DNA from: Candidatus Nomurabacteria bacterium
Lineage (GTDB): Bacteria; Patescibacteriota; Saccharimonadia; Saccharimonadales; Saccharimonadaceae
NCBI GenBank assembly: GCA_031287975.1
Contig: JAITSF010000058.1
Span: 1 to 5,795 of the forward strand
Reading direction: 5' to 3'
Length of the DNA: 5,795 bases
Of this stretch, positions 1 through 5,124 are shown piece after piece. The position numbers were made by a program, and so were the translations under genes. The notes below the pieces were generated by a model that did no database searches, was not told where the DNA came from, and saw only the letters and a program-made list of their open reading frames with translations. Each line of letters begins with the position of its first letter. Position 1 is the stretch's first letter.

Positions 1-1
1 G

Positions 2-106
2 ACTAGAGACTTCCAGCTGGTCTTAAATGAGTGGATGGCTAGGCATAACCGACCAGAGCTGTTTTATTCTCCAGAGGATTATATGAGGGGGGTTGTTGGG
101 GATTAG
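2..106 (+). CDS. C-terminal tail of an unidentified protein, cut by the window edge
   Basis: An open frame runs from the window edge to a TAG at 104-106 and gives about 34 residues, containing LNEWMARHNRPELFYSPEDY. The order Trp, Asn-x-(Arg)-Pro, then Ser-Pro-Glu-Asp-Tyr faintly resembles the end of DDE integrase/transposase cores, where a YN..RPH block is followed by a TP.E block. That similarity is weak and by eye only, and the fragment is too short to assign. It converges on the FemAB-type gene, whose stop lies 39 bases downstream on the other strand. The frame could be a chance ORF, but its codon use looks ordinary for the window. Confidence 0.4.
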   Translation, partial: TRDFQLVLNEWMARHNRPELFYSPEDYMRGVVGD

Positions 107-144
107 TTCAGGGTGTCTTTTTGGACTGATTTTAAATCTCGCAG

Positions 145-1077
145 TTACAATTTGCCGGTTAGTTTTAAGAGAATTCGATACAACCGATATTGGCATTTTC
201 TAATCGGCAATTCCCACGTCCCAAGATAGTTTTGGCGAACACCACCGAACGACAGTTTAAATTGAGTTAGCCCTGTCCAAGTGTGGTTTTTTGGCGCGTT
301 TTCCGGTGCCACACCGTACCAGTTGAACTTCTGGCAGCCATGTTCGTGAGCGAACAGCAGGGCATAGCGGGCCAAGCCATAAGCCGGCGAAATCTGGCGA
401 AAATCGCTGTCGTTGGCGGCGTGGGCGTAGTACATGCTTTTACCGTCTAGGTAGAAAATAATCGCGGCGATTTTGCGGTCGTCCAGCTCAGCGAACAACA
501 ACCCAGCGTAATGAGTCGGGAACAGAGTCTTGGCCATTACCTCAAAATACAAGTCGCTCATCGGTTTCATCCCAGTACGTTTAGCAACATTATGAATCAA
601 CTCAATGAAGTATTTAATGTCGGCCGGCTCATACGACAGGGCATAAGTCACACCGGCTTTGTCGGCCTTACGGGCGTAGCGGCGGGCAGTTTGACTTAAG
701 TCAGCCATGATTTTCTGAGGCGGTTGGCTAACATTATTGACCACTGTACTAGAAGGCTGGACATCTTTGTGCGACCGTACCAAACCCATTTTTCGCAAAT
801 CTTCAGGAGTAAAATTACCTTTGGGTTCGACCCGTACAAAATCCAGCCCCCGCAGAGCAACCTCTGCCTTTAAATCCGCCAAAGCGCTCCTCAGCGAGCG
901 CTTATCTTTCGCCACCGGTCCGTAAGGGCAATACAGCCGATCAGCCAGCCGACCATGCTCCACAATCGCCATATATTGCCATGTTTTATGCTTTTTGTCA
1001 ATAGTATCACGCCCAAAATTATTCTGGAACTTCTCCCATAAGCGACTCTGCAAAAAATGCGGCTCCAAACTATTCAT
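145..1077 (-). CDS. FemAB/FemX-family peptidoglycan bridge aminoacyltransferase
   Basis: The 310-residue product resembles Fem-family ligases. These transfer an amino acid from aminoacyl-tRNA to the peptidoglycan stem peptide on a lipid-linked precursor at the inner face of the membrane, forming interpeptide bridges. Visible hallmarks are an N-terminal FLQS..W block (8-14), YCPYGP (49-54), the basic stretch ARRYARKADKAGV (131-143), AKRTGM (165-170), a GNAT-like core with AGLLFAEL and AAIIFYLDGKSMYYAHAA, and the C-terminal block WTGLTQFKLSFGG (267-279). No coiled-coil insertion is seen between the GNAT halves, so it is closer to FemX/FmhB or bacterial single-chain forms than to FemA/FemB with their seryl-tRNA-synthetase-like arm. 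The ATG at 1077 is favoured because a TGCTAAAAT extended -10 ends 6 bases before it. The amino acid and tRNA used cannot be read from the sequence. The family assignment is firm; the precise bridge chemistry is not. Confidence 0.88.
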   Translation of the reverse strand: MNSLEPHFLQSRLWEKFQNNFGRDTIDKKHKTWQYMAIVEHGRLADRLYCPYGPVAKDKRSLRSALADLKAEVALRGLDFVRVEPKGNFTPEDLRKMGLVRSHKDVQPSSTVVNNVSQPPQKIMADLSQTARRYARKADKAGVTYALSYEPADIKYFIELIHNVAKRTGMKPMSDLYFEVMAKTLFPTHYAGLLFAELDDRKIAAIIFYLDGKSMYYAHAANDSDFRQISPAYGLARYALLFAHEHGCQKFNWYGVAPENAPKNHTWTGLTQFKLSFGGVRQNYLGTWELPIRKCQYRLYRILLKLTGKL

Positions 1078-1083
1078 TTGGAC

Positions 1084-1092
1084 ATTTTAGCA
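1084..1092 (-). promoter_or_regulatory. Extended -10 promoter element of the FemAB-type gene
   Basis: The minus strand reads TGCTAAAAT followed by GTCCAA and the ATG. With usual spacing, transcription would start at or next to base 1077, the A of the start codon, giving a leaderless mRNA. A GTGTCA about 18 bases upstream is a weak -35 candidate. No Shine-Dalgarno is present. The element lies in the 45-base gap after tsaD, so the gene need not depend on read-through from tsaD. Confidence 0.6.
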
Positions 1093-1122
1093 CGATTTTA
1101 GGAAATTTGACACGGTGCAGAT

Positions 1123-2127
1123 TTAAGTGGGATAAACATCAACAGTGTTAGGGTTGGTGGACGCTTGGCTTAGCGATTCAAAAAAACCGCGACTGGCTAT
1201 CATCGCAGCGTTGTCGGTCGAGAAACCCAACTGCGGTAGTAAAATATTCGGAAAAACTCGCTTGGCTTCCGCCTGTAACAGCTGATTAGCCGAAACGCCG
1301 CCGCCCAGACAAATCGTCCTTGGCTGGTACTTTTCGGCCGCTAATTGCAATTTGTTAACCAAAATCGCCACCGCGGTTTGTTGAAAACTAGCTGCAAAAT
1401 CCGCCTGCTGCGAGGCCGTTAGAAGTCCTGACAGCTGACTTGACGGAAAAGTGTGGTTTTTCCCAACTTCGGCCTGAACAGCCCGCAAAACGGCAGTTTT
1501 AAGCCCAGAGAACGAAAAGTCTAGCGGGGTGTCCAGTTTGGGGTGGGGTAGAGGGTGTTTGGGTTGACCTTTTCGGCTAGCCGCTGCAATCGACGGACCG
1601 CCTGGATAGGGCAGACCGAGCATTTTGGCGACCTTATCAAAAGCCTCGCCGACAGCATCGTCGCGCGTCTGACCGACAATTTCGTAATCAGTGTGCGAAC
1701 GAAACAGCATCAGCTGAGTATGTCCACCGCTAACAACCAACGCCAACAGCGGAAATTCAATATCAAAATCAGTCGTTAAAAAGTTAGCGTAAACATGCGA
1801 CACTACATGGTCAACAGGGAAGAGCGGCTTACTTTTCAGCTTCGCCAAAGTTTTGGCTGTCAAAGTGCCGATCAACAGCGACCCAATCAAACCCGGCCGA
1901 TTCGCCACCGCAATAGCGTCGATCTCCGACCAATCAGACACCGCCTCCTCAACCACCGGCAAAATCACCTCGATATGCGACCGCGCCGCTACCTCTGGCA
2001 CTACGCCGCCAAAAGCAGCGTGAATATCAATCTGCGACACCACCACATTACTCAAAACCCGCCGTCCGTCCTCAACAACCGCAGCAGCAGTTTCATCACA
2101 ACTAGTCTCAATTCCCAAAATTTTCAT
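1123..2127 (-). CDS. tsaD: tRNA N6-adenosine threonylcarbamoyltransferase TsaD
   Basis: TsaD transfers the threonylcarbamoyl group from threonylcarbamoyl-AMP to A37 of ANN-decoding tRNAs, working in the cytoplasm with TsaB and TsaE in bacteria. The 334-residue length is normal. Motifs appear in order: GIETSCDET (5-13), GGVVPEVAARSH (40-51), PGLIGSLLIG (78-87), the HxxxH metal ligands H107 and H111, VSGGHT (132-137), DDAVGEAFDKVAKMLGL with YPGGP (156-178), FSFSGLK (204-210), GGGVSAN (275-281), and STDNAAMI (303-310), whose D305 is the expected third metal ligand. In PGLIGSLLIG the more usual preceding Gly (GPGL) is Arg (RPGL). The start at 2127 is the first residue of the canonical N-terminus and has a perfect TATAAT 7 bases upstream. 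The gene follows the pentapeptide-like gene by 32 bases and precedes the FemAB-type gene by 45. No tsaB, tsaE or rimI partner lies in the window. Confidence 0.97.
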   Translation of the reverse strand: MKILGIETSCDETAAAVVEDGRRVLSNVVVSQIDIHAAFGGVVPEVAARSHIEVILPVVEEAVSDWSEIDAIAVANRPGLIGSLLIGTLTAKTLAKLKSKPLFPVDHVVSHVYANFLTTDFDIEFPLLALVVSGGHTQLMLFRSHTDYEIVGQTRDDAVGEAFDKVAKMLGLPYPGGPSIAAASRKGQPKHPLPHPKLDTPLDFSFSGLKTAVLRAVQAEVGKNHTFPSSQLSGLLTASQQADFAASFQQTAVAILVNKLQLAAEKYQPRTICLGGGVSANQLLQAEAKRVFPNILLPQLGFSTDNAAMIASRGFFESLSQASTNPNTVDVYPT

Positions 2128-2134
2128 TCAGTCT

Positions 2135-2140
2135 ATTATA
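2135..2140 (-). promoter_or_regulatory. -10 element of tsaD
   Basis: The minus strand has a perfect TATAAT followed by AGACTGA and the tsaD ATG. The predicted start of transcription is at 2128 or 2127, so the transcript would be leaderless or nearly so, and there is no Shine-Dalgarno. The upstream 20 bases are almost entirely A and T. The -35 is not clear: TTGTAA sits 19 bases upstream and overlaps the stop codon of the preceding gene. The perfect hexamer makes this the most convincing of the leaderless-type promoters here. Confidence 0.65.
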
Positions 2141-2159
2141 TAACAATTTATTATTTTTG

Positions 2160-2594
2160 TTACAAAAAGCGAACGCCTTGCTTTTCAAAAAAATGTTTTG
2201 CGCCACCGTCAACTTGACAACCGCGGAACTCCGAGAAAACACTATCCTCGAAACTACCCAGTACTGTGTTGCTATCAAATTTCATTCCTCTAAAATCGCT
2301 ATTTTCGGCCTTAACGTCAGTACAAACGCCTCTTAAATCAATCTCTTTAGCGTCGCAATTTATAAAAGTCAACGGAGATCCTCTGAATGAGCGCGCCTGC
2401 CCTAGATTGCAGTTTTTAAAAACAAAGAACCCAGAGATTACGATACCAAAGTCAACTCCAAAAAAATCTTCGTCCCGAAAGATAACATCTTCACCTTCCT
2501 GGATTATCGAATATCGCACTCTCTGATATAGCTTAAAATCACCACGCCTTATAGCGTCAGCAATTTTTCTCGTATCAAAGCTTTTCTTGTCCAT
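2160..2594 (-). CDS. Hypothetical protein with degenerate pentapeptide-like repeats
   Basis: I do not recognise this 144-residue protein as a named family. From about residue 38 it shows a loose five-residue rhythm, with short blocks such as VIFRDEDFFGVDF, FVFKNCNLGQA, TFINCDAKEIDLRG, KAENSDFRGMKFD and SVFSEFRGCQVDGG. A Phe or Leu near every fifth position together with Asp/Asn and small residues suggests a short right-handed beta-helix of the pentapeptide type, though far from the canonical A(D/N)LxX consensus. Residues 1-35 look helical and basic (TRKIADAIRRGDFKLYQRVRY). There is no signal peptide or membrane segment. The ATG at 2594 is supported by a perfect TATAAT 7 bases upstream. Its stop codon overlaps the upstream region of tsaD. 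No function should be assigned from this alone. Confidence 0.72.
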   Translation of the reverse strand: MDKKSFDTRKIADAIRRGDFKLYQRVRYSIIQEGEDVIFRDEDFFGVDFGIVISGFFVFKNCNLGQARSFRGSPLTFINCDAKEIDLRGVCTDVKAENSDFRGMKFDSNTVLGSFEDSVFSEFRGCQVDGGAKHFFEKQGVRFL

Positions 2595-2754
2595 AATTCC
2601 TATTATACTCTGTATTGTGAAAATTGAGCAGTTTATTGACTTGCTCAGGTCGAAGACGCTTCTTGCCAGGTCTATCGATAGCGCTCGTTGTCGCCCACAT
2701 TACCTGGTGCAAACGACCCGTCCGGAAGATGTACAGTAGTGGCTTTTTCGCCAT
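2575..2754 (-). CDS. Doubtful 59-residue basic ORF upstream of the pentapeptide-like gene
   Basis: An ATG at 2754 (a GTG lies directly before it at 2757) opens a 59-codon frame ending in TGA at 2575-2577, overlapping the next gene by 20 bases in another frame. The peptide is rich in Lys and Arg, for example GKKRLRPEQVNKLLNFHN, and matches no family that I know. In favour of coding, the stretch is richer in G+C than the flanking spacers. Against it, no convincing -10 or Shine-Dalgarno precedes either start, it would contain the promoter of the next gene, and it would be the only TGA stop in the window. It may be a real small gene, a remnant of a larger one, or chance. Confidence 0.25.
   Translation of the reverse strand: MAKKPLLYIFRTGRLHQVMWATTSAIDRPGKKRLRPEQVNKLLNFHNTEYNRNYGQEKL
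2602..2607 (-). promoter_or_regulatory. -10 element of the pentapeptide-like gene
   Basis: The minus strand reads TATAAT, then AGGAATT, then ATG. Transcription would start at 2595 or 2594, so the mRNA is predicted to be leaderless. The AGGA would then lie mostly outside the transcript and is too close to the ATG (3 bases) for a normal Shine-Dalgarno. If a more distant promoter were used instead, AGGA could act as a poor ribosome site. No good -35 is seen. Confidence 0.55.
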
Positions 2755-2801
2755 CACTATCCGTCTGTGAGTGATAATTCAGTAGTATTCAATATTAACA
2801 T

Positions 2802-2829
2802 TTGTCTTTTTCTAATATAGTGATAAAAT
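2802..2829 (+). promoter_or_regulatory. Probable murE promoter
   Basis: TTGTCT (2802-2807) and TAAAAT (2824-2829) are separated by 16 bases and would start transcription near 2836, leaving a leader of about 5 bases before the ATG at 2841. An overlapping alternative is TTAACA (2795-2800) with TATAGT (2816-2821), spacing 15, starting near 2828. Both place the start of transcription downstream of the in-frame TTG at 2802 and GTG at 2820, which argues against using those codons. No Shine-Dalgarno precedes 2841. Confidence 0.5.
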
Positions 2830-2840
2830 CTAACAACAGT

Positions 2841-4148
2841 ATGAACAAACTACTAGCGAAATCCAAAAAGCTTGCCGAGAAGCTGCCGGGTTATGACCGA
2901 GCGGTGTTGCCTTGGCATCGCTATCAGGCCTTTCGCGCCGCCACTAAAAACGATTACCCAGCCAGCGGTATGAAAGTTATCGGCGTTACCGGCACAAACG
3001 GCAAGACCACCACTAGTTTTATGATCCATCGGATGTTGGTCGAAGCTGGCAAAAAGACTGGCATTTTGACTACCATCGGCTATGGTTCTGGCAAAAATAT
3101 CAAGCCGCAAATCGAGCATATGACCACAGTCGATCCTATGAAACTCAACAAACGCATCGCCAAAATGGCTGAGGATGGTGTGGAATACTTGGTGTTGGAG
3201 CTGACCAGCCACGCGCTGGTTCAATACCGAGCTTTCGGTATTCCGATTGACGTGGCGGTGGAAACCAATGTCACCCACGAACATCTCGACTATCACAAAA
3301 CTTTCAAAAAATACCGCGACGCTAAAATTAAACTGTTCAAACAAGCCAACGCTACGCGCGGTGGCAAAAAAGTCGGCATTATCAACGCTGACGACCCTTC
3401 GGCTGGGCGTTTTCGCAAAGTTATCGACCGACCGATAACTTACGGTATCGACAAAGGCGATGTACAGGCCCGTCAAGTGCGGCTCAACGGCGGTGCCGAT
3501 TATTTTGTCAAATACGACGGTCGCAAACTCCACATCAAGACCCAAATTCCGGGCGTTTTCAACATTTACAACTCGCTGGCAGCGGTAATTGTCGGCATTG
3601 TATATGGGCTGACCAATGACGAAATCGAGCAGGGCATAGCAGCGCTGGACTTTGTCGAGGGGCGGATGAACCGGATCGACGAAGGTCAGAAATTTGAAGT
3701 GGTAATGGACTACGCCCACACGCCCGACAGTTTCGAAAAATTGCTGCCCGACATGAAAAAGTCCAGCAAGGGTCGATTAATCGTAGTCTTTGGCTCGGCT
3801 GGCGGTCGGCGCGATCCCAGCAAACGCCGCCCCATGGGCGAAATCGCCGGCCGGTACGCCGACGTCGTGATTTTGACAGAGGAAGACGACCGCGACACCC
3901 CAGGCGAGCAAATTCTCAAAACCATCGCCAGCGGCGCTGAAAAATCCGGCAAAAAAGAAGGCAAGAATTTATTCAAAATTTTAGACCGCACCACAGCAAT
4001 CGACTTTGCTCTTAAATCCGCCAAACCGGGAGACACCGTGCTGCTGCTTGGCAAGGGCAACGAAAAAACCATCGAGCGTTCCGACGGCGAACACCCCTGG
4101 GACGAAGCCGCCACCGCCCGCCGGCTGCTCAAACAGCTCAAAAAATAG
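2841..4148 (+). CDS. murE: MurE-like UDP-N-acetylmuramyl-tripeptide ligase, short N-terminus
   Basis: Mur ligases of this type use ATP to add the third stem-peptide residue to UDP-MurNAc-L-Ala-D-Glu in the cytoplasm. The 435-residue product has the P-loop GVTGTNGKTTTS (48-59), LTSHAL (121-126), TNVTHEHLDYH (142-152), DAK at 160-162 whose K162 matches the carbamylated lysine, GVFNIYNSLAA (238-248), DYAHTPDS (290-297), FGSAGGRRD (317-325) and GKGNE (404-408). Only about 45 residues precede the P-loop against about 110 in E. coli MurE, so the N-terminal UDP-binding domain is missing or reduced, as I recall for many CPR homologues. The DNPR motif that reads meso-diaminopimelate is EDDR here (348-351), and GKGHE is GKGNE. 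The third amino acid is therefore uncertain. A TTG at 2802 would add 13 residues, but promoter placement favours the ATG at 2841. The gene stands alone rather than in a dcw cluster. Confidence 0.88.
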   Translation: MNKLLAKSKKLAEKLPGYDRAVLPWHRYQAFRAATKNDYPASGMKVIGVTGTNGKTTTSFMIHRMLVEAGKKTGILTTIGYGSGKNIKPQIEHMTTVDPMKLNKRIAKMAEDGVEYLVLELTSHALVQYRAFGIPIDVAVETNVTHEHLDYHKTFKKYRDAKIKLFKQANATRGGKKVGIINADDPSAGRFRKVIDRPITYGIDKGDVQARQVRLNGGADYFVKYDGRKLHIKTQIPGVFNIYNSLAAVIVGIVYGLTNDEIEQGIAALDFVEGRMNRIDEGQKFEVVMDYAHTPDSFEKLLPDMKKSSKGRLIVVFGSAGGRRDPSKRRPMGEIAGRYADVVILTEEDDRDTPGEQILKTIASGAEKSGKKEGKNLFKILDRTTAIDFALKSAKPGDTVLLLGKGNEKTIERSDGEHPWDEAATARRLLKQLKK

Positions 4149-4225
4149 TTGACGAATAATTTAATTCTTATTAAACCAGAGATAGAAGAGTGGGGCGAGG
4201 TCTTAGGACAAGAGAAGCAGTCAAC

Positions 4226-4247
4226 AAAAAAAGGCTGTTAATCCAGC
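4226..4247 (-). terminator. Weak candidate terminator of the amidinotransferase-fold gene
   Basis: On the minus strand, GCTG-GATTAA-CAGC forms a 4-base-pair stem that includes the stop codon, followed after one C by seven T residues. The U-tract is good but the stem is very short, so intrinsic termination is only possible. No matching plus-strand terminator for murE was found in the 89-base convergent gap. Confidence 0.3.
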
Positions 4248-5080
4248 GTCAGCGACACGCAGCGGATATAGCCGCCGCCTTTGGGCAGCTCGACAGCGTG
4301 GATTGGGATAACTTTTAAGCCGTGGCTTTCGATATCGGCGCGGAGGGTTGGAGAGCTCGACGACATGATAACGGTCTGGCCGGTGCTGACTAAGTTGCAG
4401 GCGAAGCCTTGAACAGCTTCAGGGTAGCTAACAATGATTTTTTCTAGCGGCAGAGCCTCGATTTTGGCTTGGCTGGCGGCGTCGAGGGCTTCTGGGCAAT
4501 AGGCAATTAAATCTTCCCTCAGCACCGCCACGACAAGATCAATGTCATAGAAGAAACTGTCCGGCCAACCGCTGATTGGGTTAACAACTGGCTGACCGGA
4601 CTTGTCGAGTTCCGGAATAGCCCGAAGTTGGACTAATTCCAAACCCAGTTCATCTGCCACAAATTCCTGTGCCGCCTGGTCGCTGCGGTAGCCGCTGCCA
4701 GCGAGCAGATAGCGTCCGCAGGGCAGTGAGTCGCCCTGACCACTAAATTTCAGCCCCTCAGGAACGCGTATAACGGTCTTTCCCAGCCGAGTGAGGATTT
4801 TCTCAGCATAAGCCTCTTCGGGCTTCCTAGGGCCTGGTAGACGGCTTAGAACGCATTTCTCACCGCGACATAGCCCCCAATTAGCCGTATAAATGCCATC
4901 TTGACTAGTTGACGGCGAATCGACCTTTACTACCTCTATTCCGGCCTGCTCGAACGCCCGCCGGATAGTGTCATGCTCCCGCACCGCCACGGTCGTATCA
5001 ATCGCATCGCCGTAGTACGGGTTGATCCAGGCTTCGTTGCTAAAATGCTCCGCGCCGCTCATCAAAACTTTTTTATTCAT
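4238..5080 (-). CDS. Dimethylargininase/amidinotransferase-fold (guanidine-modifying) protein
   Basis: The 280-residue protein fits the pentein-fold guanidine-modifying superfamily (dimethylarginine hydrolases, arginine deiminases, amidinotransferases), which work through a covalent Cys adduct. Visible are DGIYTANWGL (61-70), a position where relatives have a D..FT.D block; FSGQGDSL (112-119), matching the F(E)GxGD substrate loop; and the C-terminal GGGYIRC with Cys274 as the expected nucleophile. At the position where relatives carry His-x-Asp (as in FYHLD), this protein has FYDID (177-181), so the catalytic His is apparently Asp. The Glu of the FEG loop is Ser113. Substrate and even catalytic competence are therefore open; hydrolysis of a guanidino compound is the default guess. 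No signal peptide is seen. The start at 5080 is supported by TACAAT ending 6 bases upstream. It is divergent from the HAD gene, sharing a 44-base spacer, and convergent with murE. Confidence 0.78.
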   Translation of the reverse strand: MNKKVLMSGAEHFSNEAWINPYYGDAIDTTVAVREHDTIRRAFEQAGIEVVKVDSPSTSQDGIYTANWGLCRGEKCVLSRLPGPRKPEEAYAEKILTRLGKTVIRVPEGLKFSGQGDSLPCGRYLLAGSGYRSDQAAQEFVADELGLELVQLRAIPELDKSGQPVVNPISGWPDSFFYDIDLVVAVLREDLIAYCPEALDAASQAKIEALPLEKIIVSYPEAVQGFACNLVSTGQTVIMSSSSPTLRADIESHGLKVIPIHAVELPKGGGYIRCVSLTLD

Positions 5081-5084
5081 TATT

Positions 5085-5106
5085 TTATTGTAACATGTTA
5101 CAATAA
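5085..5106. promoter_or_regulatory. Perfect 22-base palindrome acting as a symmetric divergent promoter/operator
   Basis: The half-site TTATTGTAACA is followed directly by its exact reverse complement, with its centre between 5095 and 5096. Each strand therefore carries an extended -10, TGTTACAAT: bases 5096-5104 on plus and 5095-5087 on minus. Rightward transcription would start near 5111, leaving a 14-base leader. Leftward transcription would start near 5080, at the A of the start codon. The -35 regions are poor on both sides, as is common with extended -10 promoters. The symmetry also suits a dimeric repressor (TetR/GntR-like operators often look like this), but no regulator gene is in the window. 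Confidence 0.7.
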
Positions 5107-5113
5107 TAGCTCT

Positions 5114-5120
5114 AAGGAGG
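5114..5120 (+). promoter_or_regulatory. Strong Shine-Dalgarno of the HAD gene
   Basis: AAGGAGG lies 4 bases before the ATG at 5125. It is the only strong Shine-Dalgarno at any start codon in this window and fixes the start of the HAD gene. The other confident genes appear leaderless or nearly so. Confidence 0.85.
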
Positions 5121-5124
5121 AATT

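Noticed and set aside
108..134. TCAG...CTGA hairpin followed by TTTTA between the left-edge frame and the FemAB-type gene
   Set aside because: The 4-base stem with a 14-base loop is too weak to call a terminator.
1795..2217. 140-residue plus-strand ORF antisense to tsaD
   Set aside because: It is a shadow of the conserved tsaD N-terminal half, with His/Arg/Asn-rich composition and no domain or promoter.
2672..2681. CTATCGATAG 10-base palindrome in the long spacer
   Set aside because: It is short, common by chance, and not placed at a recognisable promoter position.
2802..2840. TTG (2802) and GTG (2820) as alternative murE starts
   Set aside because: Both lie in the probable promoter, have no Shine-Dalgarno and add residues without similarity to Mur ligases; the ATG at 2841 fits better.
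2853..3719. Long 288-residue ORF on the minus strand inside murE
   Set aside because: It lies antisense within a gene with complete Mur ligase motifs, lacks any recognisable domain or start signal, and is best explained as a codon-bias shadow.
3710..4141. 143-residue minus-strand ORF within the murE 3' half
   Set aside because: It is antisense to GKGNE and EDDR-containing sequence, with Ser/Arg/Pro-rich low-information composition typical of a shadow frame.
4148..4225. GTTGAC / GTCAAC inverted repeat flanking the convergent gap
   Set aside because: The arms are 6 bases with a 66-base loop and overlap a stop codon; this is likely chance.
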